Source: Paludibacter sp. UBA6032
Lineage (GTDB): Bacteria > Bacteroidota > Bacteroidia > Bacteroidales > Paludibacteraceae
Assembly (NCBI GenBank): GCA_002427885.1
Contig: DIZI01000001.1
Location: forward strand, 9,937 to 73,936
Direction of reading: 5' to 3'
DNA length: 64,000 nucleotides
The notes under the pieces were generated by a model. The model saw only the letters and a list, made by a program, of their open reading frames with translations, was not told where the DNA came from and ran no database searches. This document shows, in pieces, positions 36,507-44,490 of the stretch (position 1 is its first letter; each line of letters opens with the position of its first letter). Both the position numbers and the translations under genes were made by a program.

Positions 36507-37523
36507 ATGAAAAAATTATTTCTACTTTTAATGGTGTGCATAGGTATTATGACACTGAATGCACAAAATGTTTTTGTTGAAAACTTTGCAACTGCACCAC
36601 TTGGTGGTAATTTAGAAGGTTACAATAACTGGTATGTTTGTCTTAAATCAAGTGACAATTTGGGAGTTAGCCCTAAAATAGGTGAAGGAGCATTATTTTA
36701 TACCGGTTATGCTGGTTCCAACATTGGCAATGTTGCTATTCTAGATTCAATTAATGGAAATATAGCTGGCACACAACGCATTTCAACTAAAACAATTACT
36801 CTTGGTACCGATACAGTTGTATTGGCCAATCAATCTAAGATATATATAGCATTTTTAGCTAAAATTTCGATTGATAGTAAAAAGTCTTCATTACGTGACT
36901 TCTTTACGTTAGAAGGATCAAAAACTTCAAGTATGACGCGTGGTCGTGTCTTTGCAAAAGTTACAAGCACAGGCGATTTAACATTCGGAATTACTAAAAA
37001 CTCGACTTCAATGACCGAATCCCCTGTATCTAGTCTTGATGTAAATCATTTAATCGTAATTGTTTATGAAACTGTCGGTTCGGTGGCAAGTGATGACAAA
37101 GTTAGTATGTATGTTGACCCAGATTTAACTTTGACCGAAGCTCAGCAAACGAATGTTTTAGTAGCTGCTGATAGCCAAACCGATTATGGTTTATCAAACA
37201 AATTTGCGATTAACATCCGTCAACGTGGTATAGGTGCTCAGATTGGCGGAATACGAGTTGGAACTTCCTGGAATTCTGTAGTTTTAGGAATAACTTCGGG
37301 TGTTAATCAGTTAAATTCAAACAATCAAATGATTACTGCGTTTGGAAAAACGATTCAAACACCAGAATCCGGAAGTTTGAAAGTATTCAACCTTGCAGGT
37401 GCTCAAATACTTTCAGCTAAAACTACAGGAAAACTTGAAACTTCATTAAACTCGGGTTTGTACCTTGTACGTTTTGTCAGTCAAAATGGGCTAACTACTT
37501 CTGCAAAAATCCAATTAAATTAA
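36507..37523 (+). CDS. Secreted T9SS-sorted protein of unknown function
   Basis: Not recognised as an enzyme. The 338-residue protein has a signal peptide (about 1-19), a beta-rich body and a T9SS type A sorting domain (about 270-338, with GLYLVRF). The body contains RGIGAQIGGIRVGTSW near its end, a motif I associate with concanavalin/LamG-like secreted Bacteroidota proteins. Its position between a PL38-like and a PL6 lyase suggests a surface glycan-binding or depolymerising role, which is inference. It ends 51 nt before a strong terminator. Confidence 0.72.
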   Translation: MKKLFLLLMVCIGIMTLNAQNVFVENFATAPLGGNLEGYNNWYVCLKSSDNLGVSPKIGEGALFYTGYAGSNIGNVAILDSINGNIAGTQRISTKTITLGTDTVVLANQSKIYIAFLAKISIDSKKSSLRDFFTLEGSKTSSMTRGRVFAKVTSTGDLTFGITKNSTSMTESPVSSLDVNHLIVIVYETVGSVASDDKVSMYVDPDLTLTEAQQTNVLVAADSQTDYGLSNKFAINIRQRGIGAQIGGIRVGTSWNSVVLGITSGVNQLNSNNQMITAFGKTIQTPESGSLKVFNLAGAQILSAKTTGKLETSLNSGLYLVRFVSQNGLTTSAKIQLN

Positions 37524-37574
37524 TAATATAAAGCAGGATACTGTTTAGTCAATTAATGCTGAATAATAAGGATT

Positions 37575-37607
37575 ACGGGCAAGTAAATTAATTGCTTGCC
37601 CGTTTTT
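37575..37607 (+). terminator. Intrinsic terminator immediately upstream of the third PL6 gene
   Basis: A 9-bp perfect stem (ACGGGCAAG 37575-37583 with CTTGCCCGT 37595-37603) followed by TTTTT. It ends about 15 nt before the PL6 ATG at 37623, leaving no room for a separate promoter, so the PL6 transcript must read through it. Confidence 0.85.
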
Positions 37608-37622
37608 CATTTAAATTTCAAA

Positions 37623-39344
37623 ATGAAGATACGTTTTTTAATAATTATTCTCTTGGCTTTTAGTATGGAAATTTACGCAAGCCATGCTTTTGTTACTACA
37701 GCTTCAGCCATTAATAATGGCAGTTGGATTGCAGGTGATACCATTATTATGAAAAACGGTACATGGACCAACCAGTCAATTCTTTTTAAAGCTACGGGAA
37801 CAGCTGATCAACCGGTTGTATTAATGGCGGAAACACCCGGAAGTGTAATTTTGAATGGAACTTCAAAATTAGGGTTTTCAGGTAAATATGTTGAAATAAA
37901 CGGTTTATATTTTAAAGATGGAACACTAAGTGGCTCAGATGTAATTTCTTTCCGAAAATCGGGCACTGATGTTGCTGAAAATTGCCGACTCACAAATACA
38001 ACTATAGAAAATTATAACCCTGCTCTAAATACAGTTGACAGCAAATGGGTTTCACTTTATGGTTTAAATAACAAAGTAGATCATTGTTCATTTATTAATA
38101 AAAACAATTCAGGAACACTCTTGGTAATTTGGTTAACAAATGGTGTGACTGTAAATCACATAATTTCAGATAATTATTTTGGATATCGCAATTCCAATCT
38201 CGATTCGTCGGGAAATGAACTTAACGGACAAGAAATAATCCGTGTGGGTGATAGTTCGACCTCCATGACAACAGCTTCATGCATTGTATCAGGTAATTTT
38301 TTTGAAAAATGTAATGGTGAGATTGAAGTCATATCGAATAAATCATGTGGAAATTTATACACAAATAACTTATTTCTTGAATGTCATGGCATGTTAACAC
38401 TGCGACATGGAAATAATTGTACTGTAAATGGAAATTACTTTTTTGGTAATGGTGTCACCGAAAGTGGTGGGGTACGTGTAATTGGTGAAAACCACAAAGT
38501 ATTCAACAACTATTTTGACAACTTAAGAGGTACCGACTATCGTTCAGGAATTTGTATTGTCAGGGGGAAAGAAAATTCGGCTTTGAATGAATACTTTCAG
38601 GTAAAAAATGCAATGATTGAATTTAACACCTTTGTAAATTGCAGTCAGGCTTTTAGTATTAATTACAATAGCAGTTCATCATTAACCATGGCTCCTATCG
38701 GGACAGTCATAGCTCACAATCATGTGTACAACACAACCTTAAGTTCAAGGAAAAATGTAAATATAAGTACTGTCAATATAGCTGCAATGGATGTTATATG
38801 GAAAAATAACTTAATGAATCAGGGAATTTACTCAAATTTCACTTATACTACCAGCCAAATTGTTACGGGTCAAGATGCAAAAATGGCATTGGCTGGTACT
38901 ACAATTAATATGTTCGAACCTTCTGCAGGTTCAGCTCTGGAAAATTATTCAACTTCAGAAAACGATGATGTACTTAACGATATAAGAGGTCGTTCAAGAA
39001 ATTCGACAAAATTACCTGGTGCAAGTCAGGTGAATGGTGAAATATCCAGATTTATGCCCGTAAAATCACAGGTAGGTTCTTCATTTTATAATAATCCAAC
39101 TTCAGATACGAAAAACATCCAATCAATACATTCTATTAATGTAAAAACAATAAATAATCGACTTGTTATCAATTCAATCCATGCAGGAAAAATCATTATT
39201 TTAGATAGCTCAGGGAAAATCATTTGTCAAAAAACAGTTAAATTTGGAACATCTGAAATTAAAATTGAAAATCAGGGCATTTATCTTATTGTATTTGAGG
39301 CTGATAACGGGAATAAATTTAGCCAGAAAATAATCATCAATTAA
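37623..39344 (+). CDS. PL6 alginate lyase, single-domain with T9SS sorting signal
   Basis: Secreted alginate lyase. The ATG at 37623 is preferred over 37596, which lies inside the terminator stem and adds nine residues before the signal peptide (MKIRFLIIILL). The 573-residue protein has one parallel beta-helix with the PL6 active site: E233 and E235 in NGEIEVISNK, K240 and R261 in LRHGNN. It lacks the second beta-helix of copies A and B and instead ends in a T9SS type A sorting domain (about 500-573), so it is probably displayed on the surface or released, doing the first cut on polymer. Confidence 0.9.
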   Translation: MKIRFLIIILLAFSMEIYASHAFVTTASAINNGSWIAGDTIIMKNGTWTNQSILFKATGTADQPVVLMAETPGSVILNGTSKLGFSGKYVEINGLYFKDGTLSGSDVISFRKSGTDVAENCRLTNTTIENYNPALNTVDSKWVSLYGLNNKVDHCSFINKNNSGTLLVIWLTNGVTVNHIISDNYFGYRNSNLDSSGNELNGQEIIRVGDSSTSMTTASCIVSGNFFEKCNGEIEVISNKSCGNLYTNNLFLECHGMLTLRHGNNCTVNGNYFFGNGVTESGGVRVIGENHKVFNNYFDNLRGTDYRSGICIVRGKENSALNEYFQVKNAMIEFNTFVNCSQAFSINYNSSSSLTMAPIGTVIAHNHVYNTTLSSRKNVNISTVNIAAMDVIWKNNLMNQGIYSNFTYTTSQIVTGQDAKMALAGTTINMFEPSAGSALENYSTSENDDVLNDIRGRSRNSTKLPGASQVNGEISRFMPVKSQVGSSFYNNPTSDTKNIQSIHSINVKTINNRLVINSIHAGKIIILDSSGKIICQKTVKFGTSEIKIENQGIYLIVFEADNGNKFSQKIIIN

Positions 39345-39355
39345 TAGGATATAAA

Positions 39356-39410
39356 TTTGGTTGACCAATTTATATTGCCTATATTTGCCATTATTTAATT
39401 GGTTGACCAA
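39356..39410 (+). promoter_or_regulatory. PL17 operon promoter flanked by two operators
   Basis: A -33 TTTG (39356-39359) and -7 TATATTTG (39380-39387) are separated by 20 nt. Operators TTGGTTGACCAA lie at 39357-39368, over the -33 box, and 39399-39410, just past the expected start point; they are 42 bp apart, about four helical turns. An alternative -7, TAAATTTG (39352-39359), overlaps the first operator as at the other PUL promoters. Confidence 0.78.
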
Positions 39411-39472
39411 TGTTTAAATAATGAAATTTCTTCATTAAAATATGAGTTGAAATAATAAACAAATAACAGAAA

Positions 39473-41677
39473 GTGAAAAAGATAGCATTAATTATTTTCT
39501 TAATTATATTAATACCATTTGCAAATCTATTTGGTCTTGAACATCCCGGATTGTTTTTAAGTCCAAAAGGAGTAAAAGAAATCAGGGCTTCATTAGGTAA
39601 ATACCCTAATTTTGACAAGTCGGTAAATGAATTGAAAGCAATTGCTGACCAAGCATTGAAGGAAAAGATTGAAGTTCCTGTTCCAAAGGATGGAGGAGGC
39701 GGTTATACGCACGAAAAACATAAAAACAATTATTACGAAATGAATGCGGTCGGAACGTTATATCAGTTAACCGGAAATGAAAAATACGCTCAATTTGTCC
39801 GTAATATGTTGATGAAGTATGCGGCATTATATCCAACACTGGGATTACATCCGGTAATTAAATCGGAAGCCCGGGGCAAAATTTTCTGGCAAACGCTAAA
39901 CGATGCAGTTTGGTTGGTGCATGCTGCGAATGCATACGATTGTGTCTATAATTTTATTGCTGAAAGCGATCGGACCTTAATTGAGAATAATCTTTTTAAA
40001 CCAATGGCTGAATTTCTTTCGAACGGAAATGAAAGCAATTATGAAACATTCAATAAAATGCACAACCACGGAACCTGGTCACTGGCGGCAGTTGGAATGA
40101 TTGGTTATGTTATGAATGACAAAGATTTAATTGATAAAGCGTTGTATGGTTCAAAGAAAGATGGTAATACAGGTTTTATTCGTCAATTGAATGTATTGTT
40201 TTCGCCTGATGGATATTATACTGAAGGTCCATATTACCAGCGGTATGCGTTGTGGCCGTTTGTCACTTTTGCTCAGGCAATTCAGAATCATCAACCTGAA
40301 CTGAAGATTTTTTCTTACCGCGACAGTATTTTACAAAAAGCTGTCATTACCAGTATTCAATGTGCTTACAATGGTAAATTTTTCTTTCTGAACGATGCGT
40401 TGCCAAAAACGTACAAAACGCAGGAATTGGTTTATGCTGTAGATATTGCATACAAAAACAATCCGAATCAAAAGCAATTGCTGGATATTGCCGCGCAACA
40501 GGGAACCTTTTTTGTATCCGATGCCGGTTTGATAACAGCCAGGGCATTATTACAAAAGCAAACAAAACCGTTTGATTTTCATTCCGTTTTACTACGCGAT
40601 GGAAAAAACGGGGATAAAGGCGGACTGGCTATCTTACGTGATGGAAGAGATGATAACCAAACCTGCTTGACTTTCAAAGCAACCTCACATGGACTGTCGC
40701 ATGGACATTACGATAAACTTTCTATCGTTTTGTATGATAATGGCAACTGCATATTACCGGATTATGGTGCTGTTCGTTTTTTGAATATTGAACCGAAAAA
40801 TGGCGGGGGTTATACCAAAGAAAATCATAGCTGGGCAGTTCAGACAATTGCTCACAATACAGTTACGGTTGATGAAAAAAGTGATTTCAATGGTGATTTT
40901 AAAATTTCGTCTGCAAATCATTCCGATATTTTATATTCGGATTTCTCAAATCCTAACGCACAGGTAATCTCCGGCTCAGAAAACAATGCTTATAATGGAG
41001 TTGAAATGCAGCGTACATCAGCAATGATTAGAACAAAAGAGCTTGAATTCCCTATCATATTAGATATTTTTAGGGTTAAATCTACAGAATCACACACACT
41101 TGATTTTCCTTTCTATTATTACGGACAGGAAGTAATGACTGACTTTAATTACTCCAAAAATACTACAGAACTCAAACCTTTAGGAACGAAAAACGGCTAC
41201 CAGCATTTATGGTTCGAAGCTACAGGTAAAACTGACAAACCCACTGCTTGTTTCACGTTTGTAAACGGAACACGGTTTTACAGTATCACTACTTTGACAA
41301 ATCCGGAATCAGAATTAATATTGACCCGAATTGGTGCGAATGATCCGAATTTTAATTTGCGAAATGATCCGTGTTTTATGGTTCGTCAACCAAATGCAAC
41401 AAAACATACTTTTGTTAGTGTTATCGAACCGCATGGTTTGTATGATTTATCACGCGAAGTAACATCCGATTTTGAAACTAATATCAAGGGACTTGAATTG
41501 CTGAATGATAATGAAGATTTTTCAGCCGTGAAAGTACTTATGAAAGATGGTTCGTCCTTTTTATTCATAACAACAAATAAAGAATTCGGACAAAATATAA
41601 AAAGAACAATTGAACTAAATGGTAATACGATCAACTTTACAGGAAACTATTACTTTACAAAAATTAATAATGAATAG
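39473..41677 (+). CDS. PL17 exo-acting oligoalginate lyase
   Basis: Degrades alginate oligosaccharides to unsaturated monouronate in the periplasm (signal peptide about 1-21, no lipobox). Translation starts at GTG 39473, which directly begins the signal peptide. The 734-residue protein has an alpha-toroid domain (about 25-340) and a heparinase II/III-like beta-sandwich (about 370-730). N198 and H199 in HNHGTW and Y255 in EGPYYQRY match N201, H202 and Y258 of Saccharophagus Alg17C in spacing; SHGHYDKLS supplies the second active-site histidine region. It leads an operon with kdgF 3 nt downstream. Confidence 0.94.
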   Translation: MKKIALIIFLIILIPFANLFGLEHPGLFLSPKGVKEIRASLGKYPNFDKSVNELKAIADQALKEKIEVPVPKDGGGGYTHEKHKNNYYEMNAVGTLYQLTGNEKYAQFVRNMLMKYAALYPTLGLHPVIKSEARGKIFWQTLNDAVWLVHAANAYDCVYNFIAESDRTLIENNLFKPMAEFLSNGNESNYETFNKMHNHGTWSLAAVGMIGYVMNDKDLIDKALYGSKKDGNTGFIRQLNVLFSPDGYYTEGPYYQRYALWPFVTFAQAIQNHQPELKIFSYRDSILQKAVITSIQCAYNGKFFFLNDALPKTYKTQELVYAVDIAYKNNPNQKQLLDIAAQQGTFFVSDAGLITARALLQKQTKPFDFHSVLLRDGKNGDKGGLAILRDGRDDNQTCLTFKATSHGLSHGHYDKLSIVLYDNGNCILPDYGAVRFLNIEPKNGGGYTKENHSWAVQTIAHNTVTVDEKSDFNGDFKISSANHSDILYSDFSNPNAQVISGSENNAYNGVEMQRTSAMIRTKELEFPIILDIFRVKSTESHTLDFPFYYYGQEVMTDFNYSKNTTELKPLGTKNGYQHLWFEATGKTDKPTACFTFVNGTRFYSITTLTNPESELILTRIGANDPNFNLRNDPCFMVRQPNATKHTFVSVIEPHGLYDLSREVTSDFETNIKGLELLNDNEDFSAVKVLMKDGSSFLFITTNKEFGQNIKRTIELNGNTINFTGNYYFTKINNE

Positions 41678-41680
41678 AAT

Positions 41681-42019
41681 ATGGCAACTAAAAGCGAGAA
41701 TTTTTTAAAAGGGTCATCACTTCCAACTGTTCAGGTTGATGGTGGAATGAAAAGGAAATTAATGGGTTATGATGGACAATTAATGTTATTGGAAGTAAAA
41801 TTTAAAAAAGGGGATATTGGTTATGTTCATCAACATTTTCATTCGCAATGTACTTATGTTGTTAGCGGAATCTTTGAAGTGACAATAGGAGGAAAAACTG
41901 AAATTCTGAAAGTTGGTGATGGTTTTTATGTTGAACCCGATATTCTACATGGTGCTGTTTGTCTCGAAGATGGAATTTTGATTGATACATTCAGCCCTAT
42001 GCGTTTTGATTTTATCTAA
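41681..42019 (+). CDS. kdgF: KdgF-type cupin, unsaturated uronate ring-opening enzyme
   Basis: Converts the cyclic 4,5-unsaturated monouronate from lyases into the linear ketouronate (DEH from alginate) in the cytoplasm. The 112-residue single cupin domain matches KdgF in length. The metal-binding motif reads H50-x-H52-x-H54-x-Q56, close to the HSHPHEQ of characterised KdgF, with the last ligand H90 in PDILHGA. No signal peptide. It is 3 nt after PL17 and 29 nt before the MFS gene, in the pathway order. Confidence 0.9.
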   Translation: MATKSENFLKGSSLPTVQVDGGMKRKLMGYDGQLMLLEVKFKKGDIGYVHQHFHSQCTYVVSGIFEVTIGGKTEILKVGDGFYVEPDILHGAVCLEDGILIDTFSPMRFDFI

Positions 42020-42048
42020 AAATAATTTGTTAATTAAATGAAAGTAGT

Positions 42049-43512
42049 ATGAAAGTCAAAGGATTAAGATGGTGGATAATTGGAATGATTATGCTCATTA
42101 CCATTATAAACTATTTGGACAGAGGCACATTAAATTATATGTGGGTAGCCAATATAGAATATAAATTGGTGGATAAAATTAATCCTGCTCGAATTGAAAA
42201 TCAGGCTGTTTTTAATCCTCAAACGAAATCTTATCGCCTTGTAACAATAAAAGGGGACGAGATTTTCCAAAAAGCAGAAATCGTTTCTTTTAAAAATAAC
42301 GGAAAAATCATTGTTAACAGACAAGGTATAGCTTACGATCTGGGAATTGTTGATTCAAAAGCAAATCCTGAATTAGCGACAAAACAGGCAAAGGAATTTT
42401 TAGGCGAAATCACTATCTTTTTTATGATTGCTTATGGTTTCAGCCAGCTCTTCTCTGGAAAATTATATGATAAAATTGGTACACGTAAAGGCTTTTTTAC
42501 ATCCGTATTGATCTGGGGAACAGCCGATGCTTTGACTTCATTGGCACAGGGAAAAATTACGCTGACCGGATTCCGAATGATGCTTGGATTAGGTGAAGCA
42601 GGTCCCTGGCCTGGTGCTACTAAAAGTAATGCGGAATGGTTTCCTCAAAATGAACGTGCATTTGCACAGGGGCTTTTTGGTGCGGCAGCTTCTATTGGTT
42701 CAATTCTGGCACCGATTGTAATTTTGATGCTTTATATTTCTTTAGGATGGCGGATGACCTTTGTAGTTGTCGGTAGTCTGGGAATTTTATGGTTAATTCC
42801 CTGGTTAATAATTAACAAAAAAGGACCAAAAGAACATAAATGGATCACCGAAAAAGAACGTGAATATATATTGAGCGGTCAACCGGAAGCAAAAATCACC
42901 AATGACCGTGCAAAAAGCTGGGCTGAATTGCTTTCGAACAAGAAGAATTATTCTGTAATTCTGGGACGATTTTTCCTTGATCCGATTTGGTGGATGTTCG
43001 TCACATTTCTACCCATGTATCTGGTAGATGAATTCAAATTAAATATCAAAGAATTGGCTTTTTCTGCATGGATTCCTTACGTGGGAGCCATGATCGGTGG
43101 TCTTGCCGGAGGTTGGTATTCAGGCTATTTGATTCGCAGAGGTGCAACTGTTGACAAAGCACGTAAAACGGCCATTTTAGTTGGTGGATTAATAATTGTA
43201 CCATCGGTTATTGCTTCCGTTTTAGTGCCAAATGCAGTTTTTGCAGTTATTTTGATGGCTTTTGTCCTCGGAGGTTTCCAGTTTACGATTGTCAATATCC
43301 AAACTTTACCAAGCGATTTGCATTGTGGTAAATCGGTAGGGTCATTGGCAGGATTAGGTGGTGCTTCGGCAGTTCTCGGAACTATTCTCGCCATTCTTTT
43401 TGCCGGACAAATATCAAGTTGGCCACTTTTATTCGGTTTACTGGCCGCTTTAGTTCCTTTATCAATTGCTTCGGTATATCTGACAGTCGGCAAAATTGAG
43501 CAAATAAAATAA
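42049..43512 (+). CDS. MFS hexuronate-type transporter with a large loop after TM1
   Basis: Inner-membrane carrier of the anion:cation symporter (ExuT-like) group, probably importing unsaturated monouronate or DEH. The YLDR motif ends TM1 (residues 23-26) and GKLYDKIGTRKG marks the TM2-TM3 loop. Between TM1 and TM2, where hexuronate carriers have a short periplasmic loop, there are roughly 85 extra polar residues (about 33-118). They are predicted to be periplasmic and could form a small binding domain. The gene has 487 residues and lies between kdgF and the reductase. Confidence 0.88.
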   Translation: MKVKGLRWWIIGMIMLITIINYLDRGTLNYMWVANIEYKLVDKINPARIENQAVFNPQTKSYRLVTIKGDEIFQKAEIVSFKNNGKIIVNRQGIAYDLGIVDSKANPELATKQAKEFLGEITIFFMIAYGFSQLFSGKLYDKIGTRKGFFTSVLIWGTADALTSLAQGKITLTGFRMMLGLGEAGPWPGATKSNAEWFPQNERAFAQGLFGAAASIGSILAPIVILMLYISLGWRMTFVVVGSLGILWLIPWLIINKKGPKEHKWITEKEREYILSGQPEAKITNDRAKSWAELLSNKKNYSVILGRFFLDPIWWMFVTFLPMYLVDEFKLNIKELAFSAWIPYVGAMIGGLAGGWYSGYLIRRGATVDKARKTAILVGGLIIVPSVIASVLVPNAVFAVILMAFVLGGFQFTIVNIQTLPSDLHCGKSVGSLAGLGGASAVLGTILAILFAGQISSWPLLFGLLAALVPLSIASVYLTVGKIEQIK

Positions 43513-43565
43513 TAAATATTTCAACAAAACAAAATCTCATTTTGAGATATAAAAAATTAAAAATT

Positions 43566-44318
43566 ATGAAACTTGAAAACAAAGTTGCCGTAGTAACGGG
43601 AGGCGCACGTGATTTAGGAAGAGCTATTTCCATTAAACTTGCTTCTGAAGGAGCAAAAGTGGTTATTAATTATTTCGATAATCCAGATGATGCTCAGGAA
43701 ACATTGGAAATGGTTCGGAAATTGGATTCAGAAGGGATTATTGTTCAGGGTGACATGACTAAAGCAGCCGATGTAAAACGATTATTTGATGAAACCATAA
43801 AAGCTTTCGGAAATGAAATCAATGTTTTGATCAATGTGGTTGGTGGAATTGTCGGACGCAAAACAATTACGGAACAAGATGAAGACTGGTACAACTTTCT
43901 TATGGATGTAAATATGAAAAGCTGCTGGTTGTGTACTCGCCAGGCTGTACCTTACATGCCGGCAGGTTCTGCAATTGTCAACTTTTCATCATTAGCTGCC
44001 CGCGATGGTGGTGGTCCGGGAGCATCGATGTATGCAACTGCCAAAGGTGCTGTTATGACTTTCACACGTTCAATGGCAAAAGAGCTCGGACCAAAAGGAA
44101 TCCGTGTAAATGCATTGGCCCCCGGAACCATAGCTACTTCGTTTCACGATCGGTTTAACACTCCAGAAAATCGTGAACGCATGAAAGGAATTTATCCACT
44201 TCGCAGGGAAGGTGATGCAGGTGATGTGGCAGATTTAGTATTATTCCTGGCTGCCGCCGATTCTGATTACCTGACCGGGACGAATATTGATATTAATGGG
44301 GGAATGTCATTCTCATAA
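43566..44318 (+). CDS. SDR-family reductase, probable DEH reductase
   Basis: Cytoplasmic NAD(P)H-dependent reductase, predicted to reduce 4-deoxy-5-hexoseulose uronate (DEH) to 2-keto-3-deoxygluconate (KDG). The ATG at 43566 is preferred because the cofactor motif TGGARDLG (11-18) is then near the N-terminus; an upstream start at 43542 adds eight residues. Catalytic residues are S141/S142, Y156 and K160 (YATAK). The usual NNAG motif is NVVGG (90-94). Its place after PL17, kdgF and the carrier is strong context; FabG-like or gluconate-type reductases are alternatives on sequence alone. Confidence 0.86.
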   Translation: MKLENKVAVVTGGARDLGRAISIKLASEGAKVVINYFDNPDDAQETLEMVRKLDSEGIIVQGDMTKAADVKRLFDETIKAFGNEINVLINVVGGIVGRKTITEQDEDWYNFLMDVNMKSCWLCTRQAVPYMPAGSAIVNFSSLAARDGGGPGASMYATAKGAVMTFTRSMAKELGPKGIRVNALAPGTIATSFHDRFNTPENRERMKGIYPLRREGDAGDVADLVLFLAAADSDYLTGTNIDINGGMSFS

Positions 44319-44367
44319 TACACAACACATATTTAATTCGCAAGTAGAAATAATTCATAATCAATGC

Positions 44368-44412
44368 AATAAGCTCCACATTAATTTAAATTAATATGGA
44401 GCTTATTATTTC
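44368..44412. terminator. Bidirectional terminator between the SDR and AspT-type genes
   Basis: An 11-bp outer stem (44368-44378 with 44397-44407) encloses the palindrome ATTAATTTAAATTAAT (44380-44395). It lies between convergent genes and ends the PUL. Confidence 0.8.
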
Positions 44413-44490
44413 AGATCTTAGCATTCATTACTAAATTTAAGAACCTACGCTACAAGATGACTATTTAATACTTAATTACATTTAGTAAAA

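Noticed and set aside
43125..43493. 122-codon open frame on the minus strand within the MFS gene
   Set aside because: It is the reverse shadow of a conserved transporter sequence, without a promoter or family resemblance.
13069..44318. Recent horizontal transfer of the PUL
   Set aside because: No integrase, transposase, tRNA junction or flanking direct repeat was seen, and base composition does not look different by eye.
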